From Nannocystis pusilla (lineage in GTDB: Bacteria; Myxococcota_A; Polyangia; Nannocystales; Nannocystaceae), in the NCBI RefSeq assembly GCF_020073745.1, contig NZ_JAIRAU010000015.1:208668-272667 (forward strand): a stretch of DNA of 64,000 bases, given 5' to 3'. The notes under the pieces are model-generated. The model had not been told where the DNA came from, made no database searches, and saw nothing but the letters and a program-made list of their open reading frames with translations. Below are positions 37,034 to 45,146 of the stretch, piece after piece (the first letter of the stretch is position 1; the number at the start of each line of letters is the position of its first letter). The translations under genes were made by a program, and so were the position numbers.

Positions 37034-37112
37034 AGGACATGTCGACACAAACATGTCGATACAAACATGGCGACGCGGACATGTCTGTTCAGACATGTCC
37101 TGGAGGTCATGG
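37034..37112. repeat. Six-unit 14-bp array between convergent genes
   Basis: Cores at 37038, 37052, 37066, 37080, 37094 and 37108, all exactly 14 bp apart; the clearest array in the window. It includes AGACATGTCC and GGACATGTCG units and reaches into the last codons of the lipoprotein gene on the minus strand. Confidence 0.9.
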
Positions 37113-38780
37113 GCCGAAGGGCTGGGGGGTGACCTTCAGCTGGACGTGGACGACCGGCAGGAGGCCGGTGGATTGCCAGCGCTGGCCGTCGTGGCTGGTG
37201 TCGGGGCCGGGGACGATGTCGACGACCTCGACGAGGTGGTCGTCGAGGGTGTAGGCGAGGTTCGTCGCGTCGGGGCGCAGCTGGTTGGAGTAGTAGGCGT
37301 GCTCGCTGCCGAGGGCGAGGCTCGGGCCCGAGGGGCTGACGTGCAGCTGTAGCGACAGGGGAGTGGTGCCGCTGCCGGGGACGGTGACGTAGGTGCGGCC
37401 GAGAGCGCTGAGCCAGAGGTAGACCGGGGTCTGAAGCGCGGGGAGATCGTGCTGGTGCGGACACGCGAGGGTGGCGTGGCGCAGCCGGGCGTGGGGGCCG
37501 GGGCCGTCGGCGTCGACGCGTACGAGCTCCTTGCCGAGCCGGACGACGCCCGGCCCGGTGCGCGGCTGGAGGGTCTGGCCGCCGAGCTGGCCGCCGAAGA
37601 CCTGCAACATGGGGATCTGCTGCGCTTCCTCGCGGTAGGGGCCGCGGCCGCGCTCGGGGATCTCGAAGGTGATGTACTTGAAGGCGAGCGGGCCGAGCAC
37701 GAGCTCCTTGCCGAGGGCGAGGGTGCGCGGGGCGGCGACGGCCGGCATCTTCGTCACGGCGGCGGGGACGAGGGTGCGGACCGGCGAGTCGCCGCACTCG
37801 CCGGTGGCGGCGACAGGGGCAGGCTCGGGGGCCTGGGCGGCCGGGTCGAGGCGTACGCGGGCGTGCAGGCGGGCGGCGCCGCTGGCCTTCCAGGCGCCGT
37901 CGAAGCGAGTGTCGGGGCCGGGGATGACGCGGTCGACGGTGACGAGGTGCCGGCCGACGCGAAAGCGACGCACGCTGTCGGGGCGCGGCTCGAACCAGTG
38001 GCGATAGCCGAGGGTGGTGACGTCGAGCCGCGGGACGTCGCCCGTGGCGTCGAGGTTGAACTGCAGGAGCTCGCCGGAGAGGTCGTAGGTGTGCGTGCGG
38101 ATGCCCTCGGTGCTGACCCACAAGGAGCGGCTGGCGTCGGTGCGGTCGAACTGGGCGGCGGCGGGGCAGACCTCGCGGCTGACGGTGACGGCGACGGTGG
38201 CAGGTGGATCGCCGGCGTCGGTGCGGATGTCGAAGCGGTAGGGGCCGACGAAGGTGTGAAGCTCGCGGTCGGGGTGCAGGTCCTGATGCGTGCCCCACGG
38301 ATCGTGCGGGCCGACCTCGGCGCGATCGATCTCGACGATCAGGGCGGGGCCGCGGTGACCTGCGCGACGGGTGCCGATCCAGGCGTCGCGGTCGTAGTGG
38401 AGCTGGGTCTTGCCGATCGTTCGCCTGTCGCCGGGGCGCAAGGTGGTCTTGCCGGCGGGAGCACGCCCGCGGGCGAGGTCGGGCGGCAGCTCGGTGGGCT
38501 GCTCGCCGGCCTCGCCGCAGCGGCGCTCGGGCGGGATGGTGGTCAGGGTGGGCAGCGGCGCCGGGACGGGCGCGGGCGCGGTCGCGGTGCCGGGGTTCGC
38601 GGCGGGGTCCTGTTCGGGGACGGGGTTCGCAGCGGGATCGGCGATGGGGGCAGGATCGGACGCGGGCGTGGCACCGGGCGGAGGCGTCGGGTCGGCGGTG
38701 GCGTACTCGAGGTCGCCGCCGTCGCGCCGATCGCAGGCGGCGACGATCGCAAGGCCGAGGAGGAGCGGACGAGCGGACAC
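37107..38780 (-). CDS. Large lipoprotein with internally repeated domains
   Basis: 557 residues from a GTG at 38780; the lipobox LAIVAAC gives an early lipidated Cys. A Pro/Ala-rich linker of about 60 residues (repeats of DPAANP type) follows. The rest is built of similar modules. The sequence VDRVIPGPDTRFDGAWKASG recurs later as VDIVPGPDTSHDGQRWQSTG, and each copy ends in a (H)V-LK/RLDP strand. An LGKELVLGPLAFKYITFEIP module lies between them. No known family is recognised. It was probably exported to the periplasm or cell surface. Confidence 0.7.
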   Translation of the reverse strand: MSARPLLLGLAIVAACDRRDGGDLEYATADPTPPPGATPASDPAPIADPAANPVPEQDPAANPGTATAPAPVPAPLPTLTTIPPERRCGEAGEQPTELPPDLARGRAPAGKTTLRPGDRRTIGKTQLHYDRDAWIGTRRAGHRGPALIVEIDRAEVGPHDPWGTHQDLHPDRELHTFVGPYRFDIRTDAGDPPATVAVTVSREVCPAAAQFDRTDASRSLWVSTEGIRTHTYDLSGELLQFNLDATGDVPRLDVTTLGYRHWFEPRPDSVRRFRVGRHLVTVDRVIPGPDTRFDGAWKASGAARLHARVRLDPAAQAPEPAPVAATGECGDSPVRTLVPAAVTKMPAVAAPRTLALGKELVLGPLAFKYITFEIPERGRGPYREEAQQIPMLQVFGGQLGGQTLQPRTGPGVVRLGKELVRVDADGPGPHARLRHATLACPHQHDLPALQTPVYLWLSALGRTYVTVPGSGTTPLSLQLHVSPSGPSLALGSEHAYYSNQLRPDATNLAYTLDDHLVEVVDIVPGPDTSHDGQRWQSTGLLPVVHVQLKVTPQPFGP

Positions 38781-38847
38781 GTTCGGGTCCGGTGCGGAGG
38801 GCGAGAGGCGGTTCGGGTGGCGGCGAGCGCCCGGATCTTCCGGCAGG

Positions 38848-40104
38848 TCAGAGGGAGATGGGGTTGAGGAGGATGGTGACCTGGCCGGCGTCGAAGGTGG
38901 CGACGGCCAGGTCGAGGGCAGGGTCGGGGTCGAGCTGGGCGGCGTGCACGCGGACGGCGCCGCTGGGCAGCTCGAGCGCCTGGGCGGGGCCGAGGCCGCC
39001 GTGGCCGTCACCTGTCCAATAGAACAGGAGCGGGGTGACGGCGTCGACGGCGACGACGTCGAGGTGGCCGTCGCCGTCGAGGTCGTCGAGGTCGAGGGCG
39101 TGAGGGGTGAAGGGGGCGTCGATGTCGACCGAGCCGGTGTGCTCGAAGCCGCCGGCGCCGTCACCTGTCACGAGGGACAGGCGCACGGGGAAGTGCTCGA
39201 CGGCGAGGATGTCGGTCCGGCCGTCCTCGTCGAGGTCGCCGAGGACGGCGCCCCAGGGGCGCAGGTGCTTGGCCAGGAAGACGGGCTCGACGAACTCGCC
39301 GTCGGGCCGGCCGAGCACGCGCAGGAAGCCGCGCGGGGCGTCGGACTCGAACAGGAGGGCGTCGGGGACGCCGTCGGCGTCGAACTGGCCGAGCAGGAGG
39401 CCGGCGGGGGCGAACTCGTCGACGAGGCCGAGGACGGTGGTGGTGGCGGTCCAGGCGGCGGCGTCGCTGCCCCGGTGGACGGTGAGGCCGAACTTCTGGG
39501 CGCCGTGGCAGAGGGCGACGACGTCGTTGCGACCGTCGCCGTCGACGTCGGCGACGACGTGGTTGCGCGGGGTCGGCGGGCTGGTGAGGGTCTTGTAAGC
39601 GGTGAACTCGGCGACCGACCAGCGGTAGATCCGGGCGGCGTCCTGGAACTGGCCGACCATGACGTCGACGCCGGCGCCGCCGTCGAGCTGGCCGATCGCC
39701 GGATAGGCGCTGGCTCCCTGGAGCGCAGGGGCGAGGTCGGCGGTGAAACGGCCGTCGCCGTGGCCGCGCGCGATCCAGCCGGTGATCAGCTCGGCGTCGT
39801 CGAGGCCCATGACGAGGAGGTCGTGGTGACCGTCGCCGTCGAAGTCGGCGACCTCGAGCGAGTAGGGCTCGAGGGCAGGGCTGAGGGGGTCGTGCTCGGG
39901 CGGGGCGGTGGTGATGCCCTCGGTGGGATCGGGGTCGGGGTCGTGGCCGCCGGTGGGGGTGGCGGTGTCGCTGGCCGGGCCGGCGCTCTCGGTGAGGCCG
40001 ATGGTGCCGTCGCTGGCGCCCTCGCCGGCACCGTCGGTCTCGCCGAGCGGGCGATCGGTGCAAGCGACGAGCAGCGTCAACGCGGACGCCAGGTGGGGCC
40101 TCAT
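38848..40104 (-). CDS. FG-GAP/VCBS-repeat lipoprotein
   Basis: 418 residues. The signal peptide ends in a lipobox (TLLVAC, Cys15), followed by a Thr/Asp/Pro linker to about residue 75. The rest is a seven-bladed propeller-like array of FG-GAP/VCBS blades, each with a calcium-loop motif such as ADFDGDGHHD, ADVDGDGRND, GQFDADGVPD, GDLDEDGRTD and DDLDGDGHLD. Such proteins are surface-exposed and often bind ligands or sugars. Two 14-bp repeat pairs (39011/39025 and 39164/39178) lie inside the gene. The ATG at 40104 is supported by the signal peptide. Confidence 0.88.
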   Translation of the reverse strand: MRPHLASALTLLVACTDRPLGETDGAGEGASDGTIGLTESAGPASDTATPTGGHDPDPDPTEGITTAPPEHDPLSPALEPYSLEVADFDGDGHHDLLVMGLDDAELITGWIARGHGDGRFTADLAPALQGASAYPAIGQLDGGAGVDVMVGQFQDAARIYRWSVAEFTAYKTLTSPPTPRNHVVADVDGDGRNDVVALCHGAQKFGLTVHRGSDAAAWTATTTVLGLVDEFAPAGLLLGQFDADGVPDALLFESDAPRGFLRVLGRPDGEFVEPVFLAKHLRPWGAVLGDLDEDGRTDILAVEHFPVRLSLVTGDGAGGFEHTGSVDIDAPFTPHALDLDDLDGDGHLDVVAVDAVTPLLFYWTGDGHGGLGPAQALELPSGAVRVHAAQLDPDPALDLAVATFDAGQVTILLNPISL

Positions 40105-40252
40105 TGGCCAACGCTGCCACGGGCGCCCGGCCGCGGCAAGCGCCGGCCCGCGAGGGCGGGAGGGGCGAGGCTGCGCGGTTTCCGCGGTGGGCGCGGGCGC
40201 GCGGGAGTGCGGCCCGGTCGGCAGGGGCAGGGGCGCGCTTCGGCTGGTCGAG

Positions 40253-40362
40253 GAGACATGGCTTAAGAGCCATGTGAGAAGGGAGGCCCGGCGCGGCGGG
40301 CGAGCGATCACGCGGAGCGGCTGTCGCGAATGTCCTCGGGGACATGTCCCTTGCCGCAAGTT
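40253..40362. repeat. Two 14-bp repeat blocks
   Basis: Cores at 40257 and 40271 form one block. Cores at 40329, 40343 and 40357 form a second, with a perfect GGACATGTCC. Both lie between the FG-GAP gene and the 3' end of the next minus-strand gene. Confidence 0.75.
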
Positions 40363-40383
40363 CGACGGGCTCGCTCGCTCGCG

Positions 40384-41067
40384 TCAATCGTCGTAGAGGA
40401 AGGGGATGTCGAGGTGGCCGAAGCGCTCGGCGGTGACGGGGTCGACGAGCTCGGCGAGCAAATTGATGTGGCGGACGTCGGCCAGCTTCTCGAAGTAGAG
40501 GAAGCCGGTGATCCGTCCGCCGGGGCTGAGGACACCCTCGGGCAGGGCTTGCTGCAACATGTCGCCGGTCGGCAGGGGGAATTGCTCGCAGGCGGTGTAG
40601 CAGTTGCCGTAGTAGTCGGCGCGGAACGGGAAGCTGCCGCCCCACACGGAGACGCCGGGGTACCAGGGCGAGAGATAAGGGGCGAGGCCGAAGCCCATGG
40701 GCGGGTAGACCAGCTCGACCGGCGAGTAGGCGACTCCGGTGACGACGAGCGGCGGCAAGGCGGCGAAGCGCACACCCGCGGGGGTGACGAGGGCGAAATG
40801 CTCGTAGCGCAGCTCGAGCGAGCGCGGGCCGCTGTTGGTGACGGTGACGAGCAAGGGGGTGACGAGGTCGTCGAGCTCGGGCGGATAGCCGTGCCAGGCC
40901 CCGGGGACGGCGATGACCTCGATGCCGGCGTCGGCCGCGACGGCCGAGTTGGCGATGCCGGGGACGCGGCGCGACTCGGGGGCAGGCTCGAGGGTGCCGG
41001 CGCAGCCGAGCAGCGCGGCGCCGACGAGGAACAGGCGGCTCACAGTCGCAGCGATGGTGGGCGGCAT
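40384..41067 (-). CDS. Lipoprotein, unknown
   Basis: 227 residues. The signal peptide (MPPTIAATVSRLFLVGAALLGC) gives a lipidated Cys22. The mature part has beta-strand character with a Tyr/Pro-rich centre (VELVYPPMGFGLAPYLSPWYPG) and two Cys in NCYTACEQF, likely a disulfide. The pattern VTNSGPRSLELRYEHFAL suggests an immunoglobulin-like or DUF-type beta-sandwich. No named family is assigned. It is separate from its neighbours. Confidence 0.65.
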   Translation of the reverse strand: MPPTIAATVSRLFLVGAALLGCAGTLEPAPESRRVPGIANSAVAADAGIEVIAVPGAWHGYPPELDDLVTPLLVTVTNSGPRSLELRYEHFALVTPAGVRFAALPPLVVTGVAYSPVELVYPPMGFGLAPYLSPWYPGVSVWGGSFPFRADYYGNCYTACEQFPLPTGDMLQQALPEGVLSPGGRITGFLYFEKLADVRHINLLAELVDPVTAERFGHLDIPFLYDD

Positions 41068-41377
41068 GGTTCGTGCTCGCCGCTATCGTTGACGCGTTCG
41101 CAGGCGCGGCCATGCGGCGCGGACCCGCGCAGGCAGACGCAGGCGCCGTGGCGCGAGGCGGAGACGCAGCACGAGCCGCGGCGCGAGCGCGACGGCCGAT
41201 CACAGGCCCGTGACGGCGCGGCGCGAGGGTCGAGGTGCGGGGGCCGCGATCGCGTGCGCGGCGGCCCCTCGCGCCCTCCGGACCGCTTGCTCGCCCTCGC
41301 GCCGGTGCTATCAGCCGACGGGAGCGGCGCGGCGGAGACGGACGCGCGAGCAGGCGAACGAAGCGAGAGGAGACGCG
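41068..41377. other. Gene-free stretch between divergent genes
   Basis: About 310 bp between the lipoprotein and the DUF5335-like gene, which are transcribed away from each other. Promoters must lie here, but no clear motif is seen. Confidence 0.3.
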
Positions 41378-41764
41378 ATGACGACGACGACCAGGCAGCT
41401 ACCGGCGCACGAGTGGAGGACGTACTTCGACGCGTTCACGCGCAAGCACTTGCGACCGCAGGCGGAGTCGGCCGGGATCGTGACGATCCAGGCGGTGTCG
41501 CTGCGGATCGGCGACCAGGTGTTCGCCGAGAACGCGCGCCTGCTCGGCATCAGCTACGACCCCCACGGCAAGGCGCTCGAGGTGCAGCTCGAGGGCGACG
41601 ATCACATGGTGTTCACGCCCTCCGAGGTGTGGGTGCTCGAGGGCGACCGCGACGATGTGATCGCTACGTTCGAGCTGGTCCGGCCCGACGGGATCAAGGA
41701 GATCCTGCACGTGCGCGGCGGCGGGCCGATGGAGCGCGTGCGGGCGGCCGGAGGCTTCCGGTGA
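41378..41764 (+). CDS. DUF5335-like small cytosolic protein
   Basis: 128 residues from the ATG at 41378, which has GAGAGGAG just upstream. The N-terminus (LPAHEWRTYFDAFTRKH) and a central IGDQVFAENARLLGISYDPHGKALEV strand pattern resemble the DUF5335 family, small beta-barrel-like proteins of unknown role. The stop overlaps the GTG of the next gene by 4 bp, so the two are translated together. Confidence 0.65.
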   Translation: MTTTTRQLPAHEWRTYFDAFTRKHLRPQAESAGIVTIQAVSLRIGDQVFAENARLLGISYDPHGKALEVQLEGDDHMVFTPSEVWVLEGDRDDVIATFELVRPDGIKEILHVRGGGPMERVRAAGGFR

Positions 41765-42525
41765 CGCTGGACAGGACGCAGCGGTTCGCCGGGGCGGCGC
41801 TGGCGGTGTCGGCGTTCAGCATCGCGCTGGCGCTGTTCGCCTACTGGCGATCGGGCGGCAAGCAGGACGCCGAGCGGATGCACGCGGAGATCCGGGCCGA
41901 CATCGATTCGCTGCGCGAGAAGCAGACGGAGCTGGTGCAGCGGACGCGGGCGTCGCTCGACTCGGCGTACGCGGCCAGCCACGATCGCCTGACTCGCCTG
42001 CGCGAGACGCTGCGGATCGAGAAGGACCGCGTGGAGGCGGGGATGCGGGCCCAGCTCGAGCGCGCGGACGCCGATGTGAACCGGCTGGTGAGCGCGGTCG
42101 AGACGGCGGCACGGACGGCCCGCGACTCGACGATCGCGGCGGCCGAGCAGACGGAGCAGGCGATGACCCGCCGCTCGCGCGCGCTCGAGGGCCGGGTGGC
42201 GCTGCTGCGCGCGAAGTACAAGGTGCGCCGGGCGCAGGTGCTGTCCGAGGGCCGCGAGTACGTGGAGGCGACGCGCGCCCTCTCCGACGCGGCGAACCTG
42301 CTCGACGTGGCGGAGGAGCGGCTGACCCGCGACCACGACCCGGCGCTGGGAGCCCTGCGCGTGGCGCTGCACGAGGCGGCCGCGTCGGTGCAGCGGCACG
42401 CGATCGACACCCGCGAGCGCCTCCAGGAGGTGCTGCGCAACACCGACGGGCTGGTCAAGACGCTCGAGGACGAGGAGGACGCGGCGGCCGGACGCGTGGC
42501 CGCGCCGGGCCGGCCGTCGACCTGA
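41761..42525 (+). CDS. Membrane-anchored coiled-coil protein
   Basis: 254 residues from a GTG overlapping the previous stop. One TM helix at residues about 8-28 (FAGAALAVSAFSIALALFAYW) is followed by a long alpha-helical region with heptad-like Leu/Ala/Arg spacing (to about 240), probably coiled coil. It is Arg/Glu-rich and ends in a flexible Pro/Gly tail. No family is recognised. With the DUF5335-like protein it forms a two-gene unit, which suggests a shared envelope or stress role, unproven. Confidence 0.7.
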   Translation: MTLDRTQRFAGAALAVSAFSIALALFAYWRSGGKQDAERMHAEIRADIDSLREKQTELVQRTRASLDSAYAASHDRLTRLRETLRIEKDRVEAGMRAQLERADADVNRLVSAVETAARTARDSTIAAAEQTEQAMTRRSRALEGRVALLRAKYKVRRAQVLSEGREYVEATRALSDAANLLDVAEERLTRDHDPALGALRVALHEAAASVQRHAIDTRERLQEVLRNTDGLVKTLEDEEDAAAGRVAAPGRPST

Positions 42526-42623
42526 GGTGATCGGGGGGGAATCTCCGGTGTGATGATTCGCCCGTGATGGATGGCAGGCCGGCGGTGGCGTGAATCGCGA
42601 GGAATCACGCCACCGCGCGTCCG

Positions 42624-43574
42624 TCACTGGAAGCGGACGAACAGGCCGAAGCGCCACTGGAAGCCGCGCACGGCGACGTCGCCGAATTCGCTGGTGTGGG
42701 TCGGGATCGGGTCCTCGTCGACGTTGAGGGCCGGGCGGACGGCGAGCTTGCTGCGGAAGGTGTAGCCGGCGGCGAACTCGAGGCCGGCGGTGGCCCGCGA
42801 GGCGCCGCGGCGCGGCAACCACTTCTTCGGCAGGTACAGCGCGAGGCCGGCCTGGCCGTCGCCCATGCCGAGGACGTTGCGCTGGTAGGCGCTCGAGCCG
42901 CCGTAATACGCGTCGTAGGCGTCGTAGCTGCCGTAGGTGTGGGTCGAGAGGCTGGCGAAGCTGGGGCCGCCGCCGGCCTGCACGAACACGTCGACGCCCT
43001 CGACGGCGACGATCGAGAGGCGCAGGAAGGCGAGCACGTCGCGCACGGTGATGTCCATGTCGATGGCGTCGTAGATGCCGCCGTAGCTGCCGAAGCGGCG
43101 GAAGGTGGCGCCGCCGCCGAGGAACACGCGACCCTTGCCGAGGCGGAAGTCGCCGCGCACGCCGCCGCCGGCGTTGAAGGCGCTGCGGTTGTCGTCGAAG
43201 GCGCGCCAGGCCGGGTCGCGGATGACGCTGGTGCCGATCTCGCCGGCGATGTCGAGGCGCCAGCGGATCGGCCGATCAGGCCAGGTGCGCTTGCGGCTGG
43301 GCGGCGGGATCGGGGCACTTGCGGGCGGCGGCGGCGGCGGGCCGGCGGCGGCGACGGGCGGCTGCTCGGGCGCGGGCGCCGGGACGGGCATCGGCAACGG
43401 CATCGGCGTGGGCGCGGCGGCGGCGGGCGCAGGCGCAGGGGCGGGCGCAGGGGCGGCCGACTCGGCGGGGGCCGGCGACCAGGCCTCGACGGCGGTGGGA
43501 GCTTCGGCGGCGCCGCTGCGATCGGCGGGAGCCGGGGCGAACGACAGGACGAGGGCGAGCGTAAGCGAAGACAT
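42624..43574 (-). CDS. Outer-membrane beta-barrel-like protein with Pro/Ala linker
   Basis: 316 residues. A signal peptide is followed by an Ala/Pro-rich linker (to about residue 95) and a C-terminal domain of alternating Gly/aromatic strands (GGGVRGDFRLGKGRVFLGGGATFRRFG ... FRSKLAVRPALN ... FQWRFGLFVRFQ) that ends in an aromatic residue, as outer-membrane barrels do. Last gene of the four-gene operon that starts at 48854; its start is 4 bp past the previous gene's stop. Confidence 0.7.
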   Translation of the reverse strand: MSSLTLALVLSFAPAPADRSGAAEAPTAVEAWSPAPAESAAPAPAPAPAPAAAAPTPMPLPMPVPAPAPEQPPVAAAGPPPPPPASAPIPPPSRKRTWPDRPIRWRLDIAGEIGTSVIRDPAWRAFDDNRSAFNAGGGVRGDFRLGKGRVFLGGGATFRRFGSYGGIYDAIDMDITVRDVLAFLRLSIVAVEGVDVFVQAGGGPSFASLSTHTYGSYDAYDAYYGGSSAYQRNVLGMGDGQAGLALYLPKKWLPRRGASRATAGLEFAAGYTFRSKLAVRPALNVDEDPIPTHTSEFGDVAVRGFQWRFGLFVRFQ

Positions 43575-43577
43575 GTC

Positions 43578-45146
43578 TCACTCCTGATCGAGCACGCCCT
43601 GCAGCAGGAAACCCCAGTGCACGTGGCTGGTGGAGCGCGAGGGGTCGGCCGGATCGACGACGGTGAGGTGACCGGCAGGATCGTCGTGGGTGACGACGAT
43701 CCGGTCGGGGCCGGGGAGGTAATGGAAGTCGCCGATGAAGTCGTCGAGCAGCATCGACTCGGGGTTCAGGGTCTGCAGGTCGACGGTGCTGACCCACTGC
43801 TGGCCGGCGGTGCCGAGCAGCAAGCGGTCGCCGACGAGGGCGCTGCCGAGCGGGTCGTAGGGGACCTGCGAGGACAAGGGGGTGACCTGTTCTTCTGGGA
43901 AGGCGACGACGTAGAGCTTGTTGCCGCTGCCGATCAGGACGCGGTCGTTGTCGAGGACGACGAGCTGGTCGACGCCGGTCTCGATCTTGAGGTGCTTGGG
44001 CTTGCGGCCGAGGCTGTCCTCGATGCCGCCGAGGTCGAGGGTGCTGAGCTGGGTGCCGCCGGGCGCCCAGGCGACGGCCTGCTTGGCGAGGACGCCGCCG
44101 TCGTCGATGTCGCGCAGGAACAACTTCTGCGCGGCGTTGCCGAGCGGGACGCTGAAGCCGCCCTGGGTGCGGATGTCGGTGAACACCAGCGCGCCGGCCT
44201 GATTGTCGACGGTGATGAGGTAGGGGACGCTGGCGCTGTCGTAGTAGATGAAGTCGCTGCTGGCCTGGCCGACCGGGATCAGGCTGATCTGGGCGGTGAA
44301 GCCGGTGCCGTCGCCCTCGGCGACGAGGGTGAGCATGCCGACCTCGCTGCCCTGGGCCGACAGCACGAACAGCGCGGGGTCGGGGAAGAGGTCGTTGCCG
44401 GGCCGCAGGAGGGTGGTCCGCGGCGCGAAGCCGATGTCGGCGCCGAGCGGGATGGCGACCTGATCGAGGGCGGGATCGTCGAGGTCCATCAGGACGACCT
44501 CGCTGTCGGCGAGGAAGGCGGCGATGTCGTGGGCGACGCCGCCGATGATGACGGGGACCTCCTCGCCCTCGACGATCTGGCCGGGGAACTCGACCGACTT
44601 CAAGGTGCCGCCGAAGCCGTTGAGGGTGACGTTCTCGACGCCCTTGCCGCCGAGGTCGACGATGGCGATCTGGTTGGCGTTGTGCAGCTGCTCGGAGCTG
44701 CCGTCGCCGCCGAAGTAGAGGACGGCGCGCCGGTGATCGGGGCTCAGCGCGACCGAGGTGAAGGGCGCCTGGACGTCGTAGGTGACCGGCTTGCCCTTGC
44801 CGTGGGCGGCGAGGCGGTGCAGCTGCTCGTCGACGTCCTCCTCCTTGGCGCTGGCGGGGATGGTGAGCGCGAGGACGGACTTGCGATCGCGGGTGGCGGC
44901 GCTCCACGCGACGACGGTCTCGTCGCCGTCGCCGATCTCGACCCGCCGCGTGGTGACGCTGTCGCCCTTCGGCAGGACGAAGACGACCTCGTCGCGCGCG
45001 GGGTCGACCCACACCAGGCTCTCGCGCGTGGTGACCGGCGGCAGCAGCTCGAAGGTGCCGTCGTAGAGGCTCGGCGATCCGCAGGCCGCGGCCAGCAGCG
45101 CGCAGGGGAAGAGGGAGCGGAGGCGAATGGGTAATTGCATGATCAA
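43578..45146 (-). CDS. Propeller-like lipoprotein
   Basis: 522 residues (ATG 45146; a second ATG two codons later also fits). The signal peptide is MIMQLPIRLRSLFPCALLAAAC with the lipidated Cys followed by GSPSLYDG. The mature protein consists of repeated strands of VALSPDHRRAVLYF and LTLVAEGDG type, as in WD40/YVTN-like propellers, with no catalytic motif. Its start overlaps the stop of the next upstream gene. It follows two paralogous lipoproteins and precedes an outer-membrane protein, so the four may form one surface assembly. Confidence 0.7.
   Translation of the reverse strand: MIMQLPIRLRSLFPCALLAAACGSPSLYDGTFELLPPVTTRESLVWVDPARDEVVFVLPKGDSVTTRRVEIGDGDETVVAWSAATRDRKSVLALTIPASAKEEDVDEQLHRLAAHGKGKPVTYDVQAPFTSVALSPDHRRAVLYFGGDGSSEQLHNANQIAIVDLGGKGVENVTLNGFGGTLKSVEFPGQIVEGEEVPVIIGGVAHDIAAFLADSEVVLMDLDDPALDQVAIPLGADIGFAPRTTLLRPGNDLFPDPALFVLSAQGSEVGMLTLVAEGDGTGFTAQISLIPVGQASSDFIYYDSASVPYLITVDNQAGALVFTDIRTQGGFSVPLGNAAQKLFLRDIDDGGVLAKQAVAWAPGGTQLSTLDLGGIEDSLGRKPKHLKIETGVDQLVVLDNDRVLIGSGNKLYVVAFPEEQVTPLSSQVPYDPLGSALVGDRLLLGTAGQQWVSTVDLQTLNPESMLLDDFIGDFHYLPGPDRIVVTHDDPAGHLTVVDPADPSRSTSHVHWGFLLQGVLDQE

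Noticed and set aside
37034..37112. CRISPR-like array of 14-bp repeats
   Set aside because: Units are too short and directly contiguous, with four variable bases only and no leader or cas genes.
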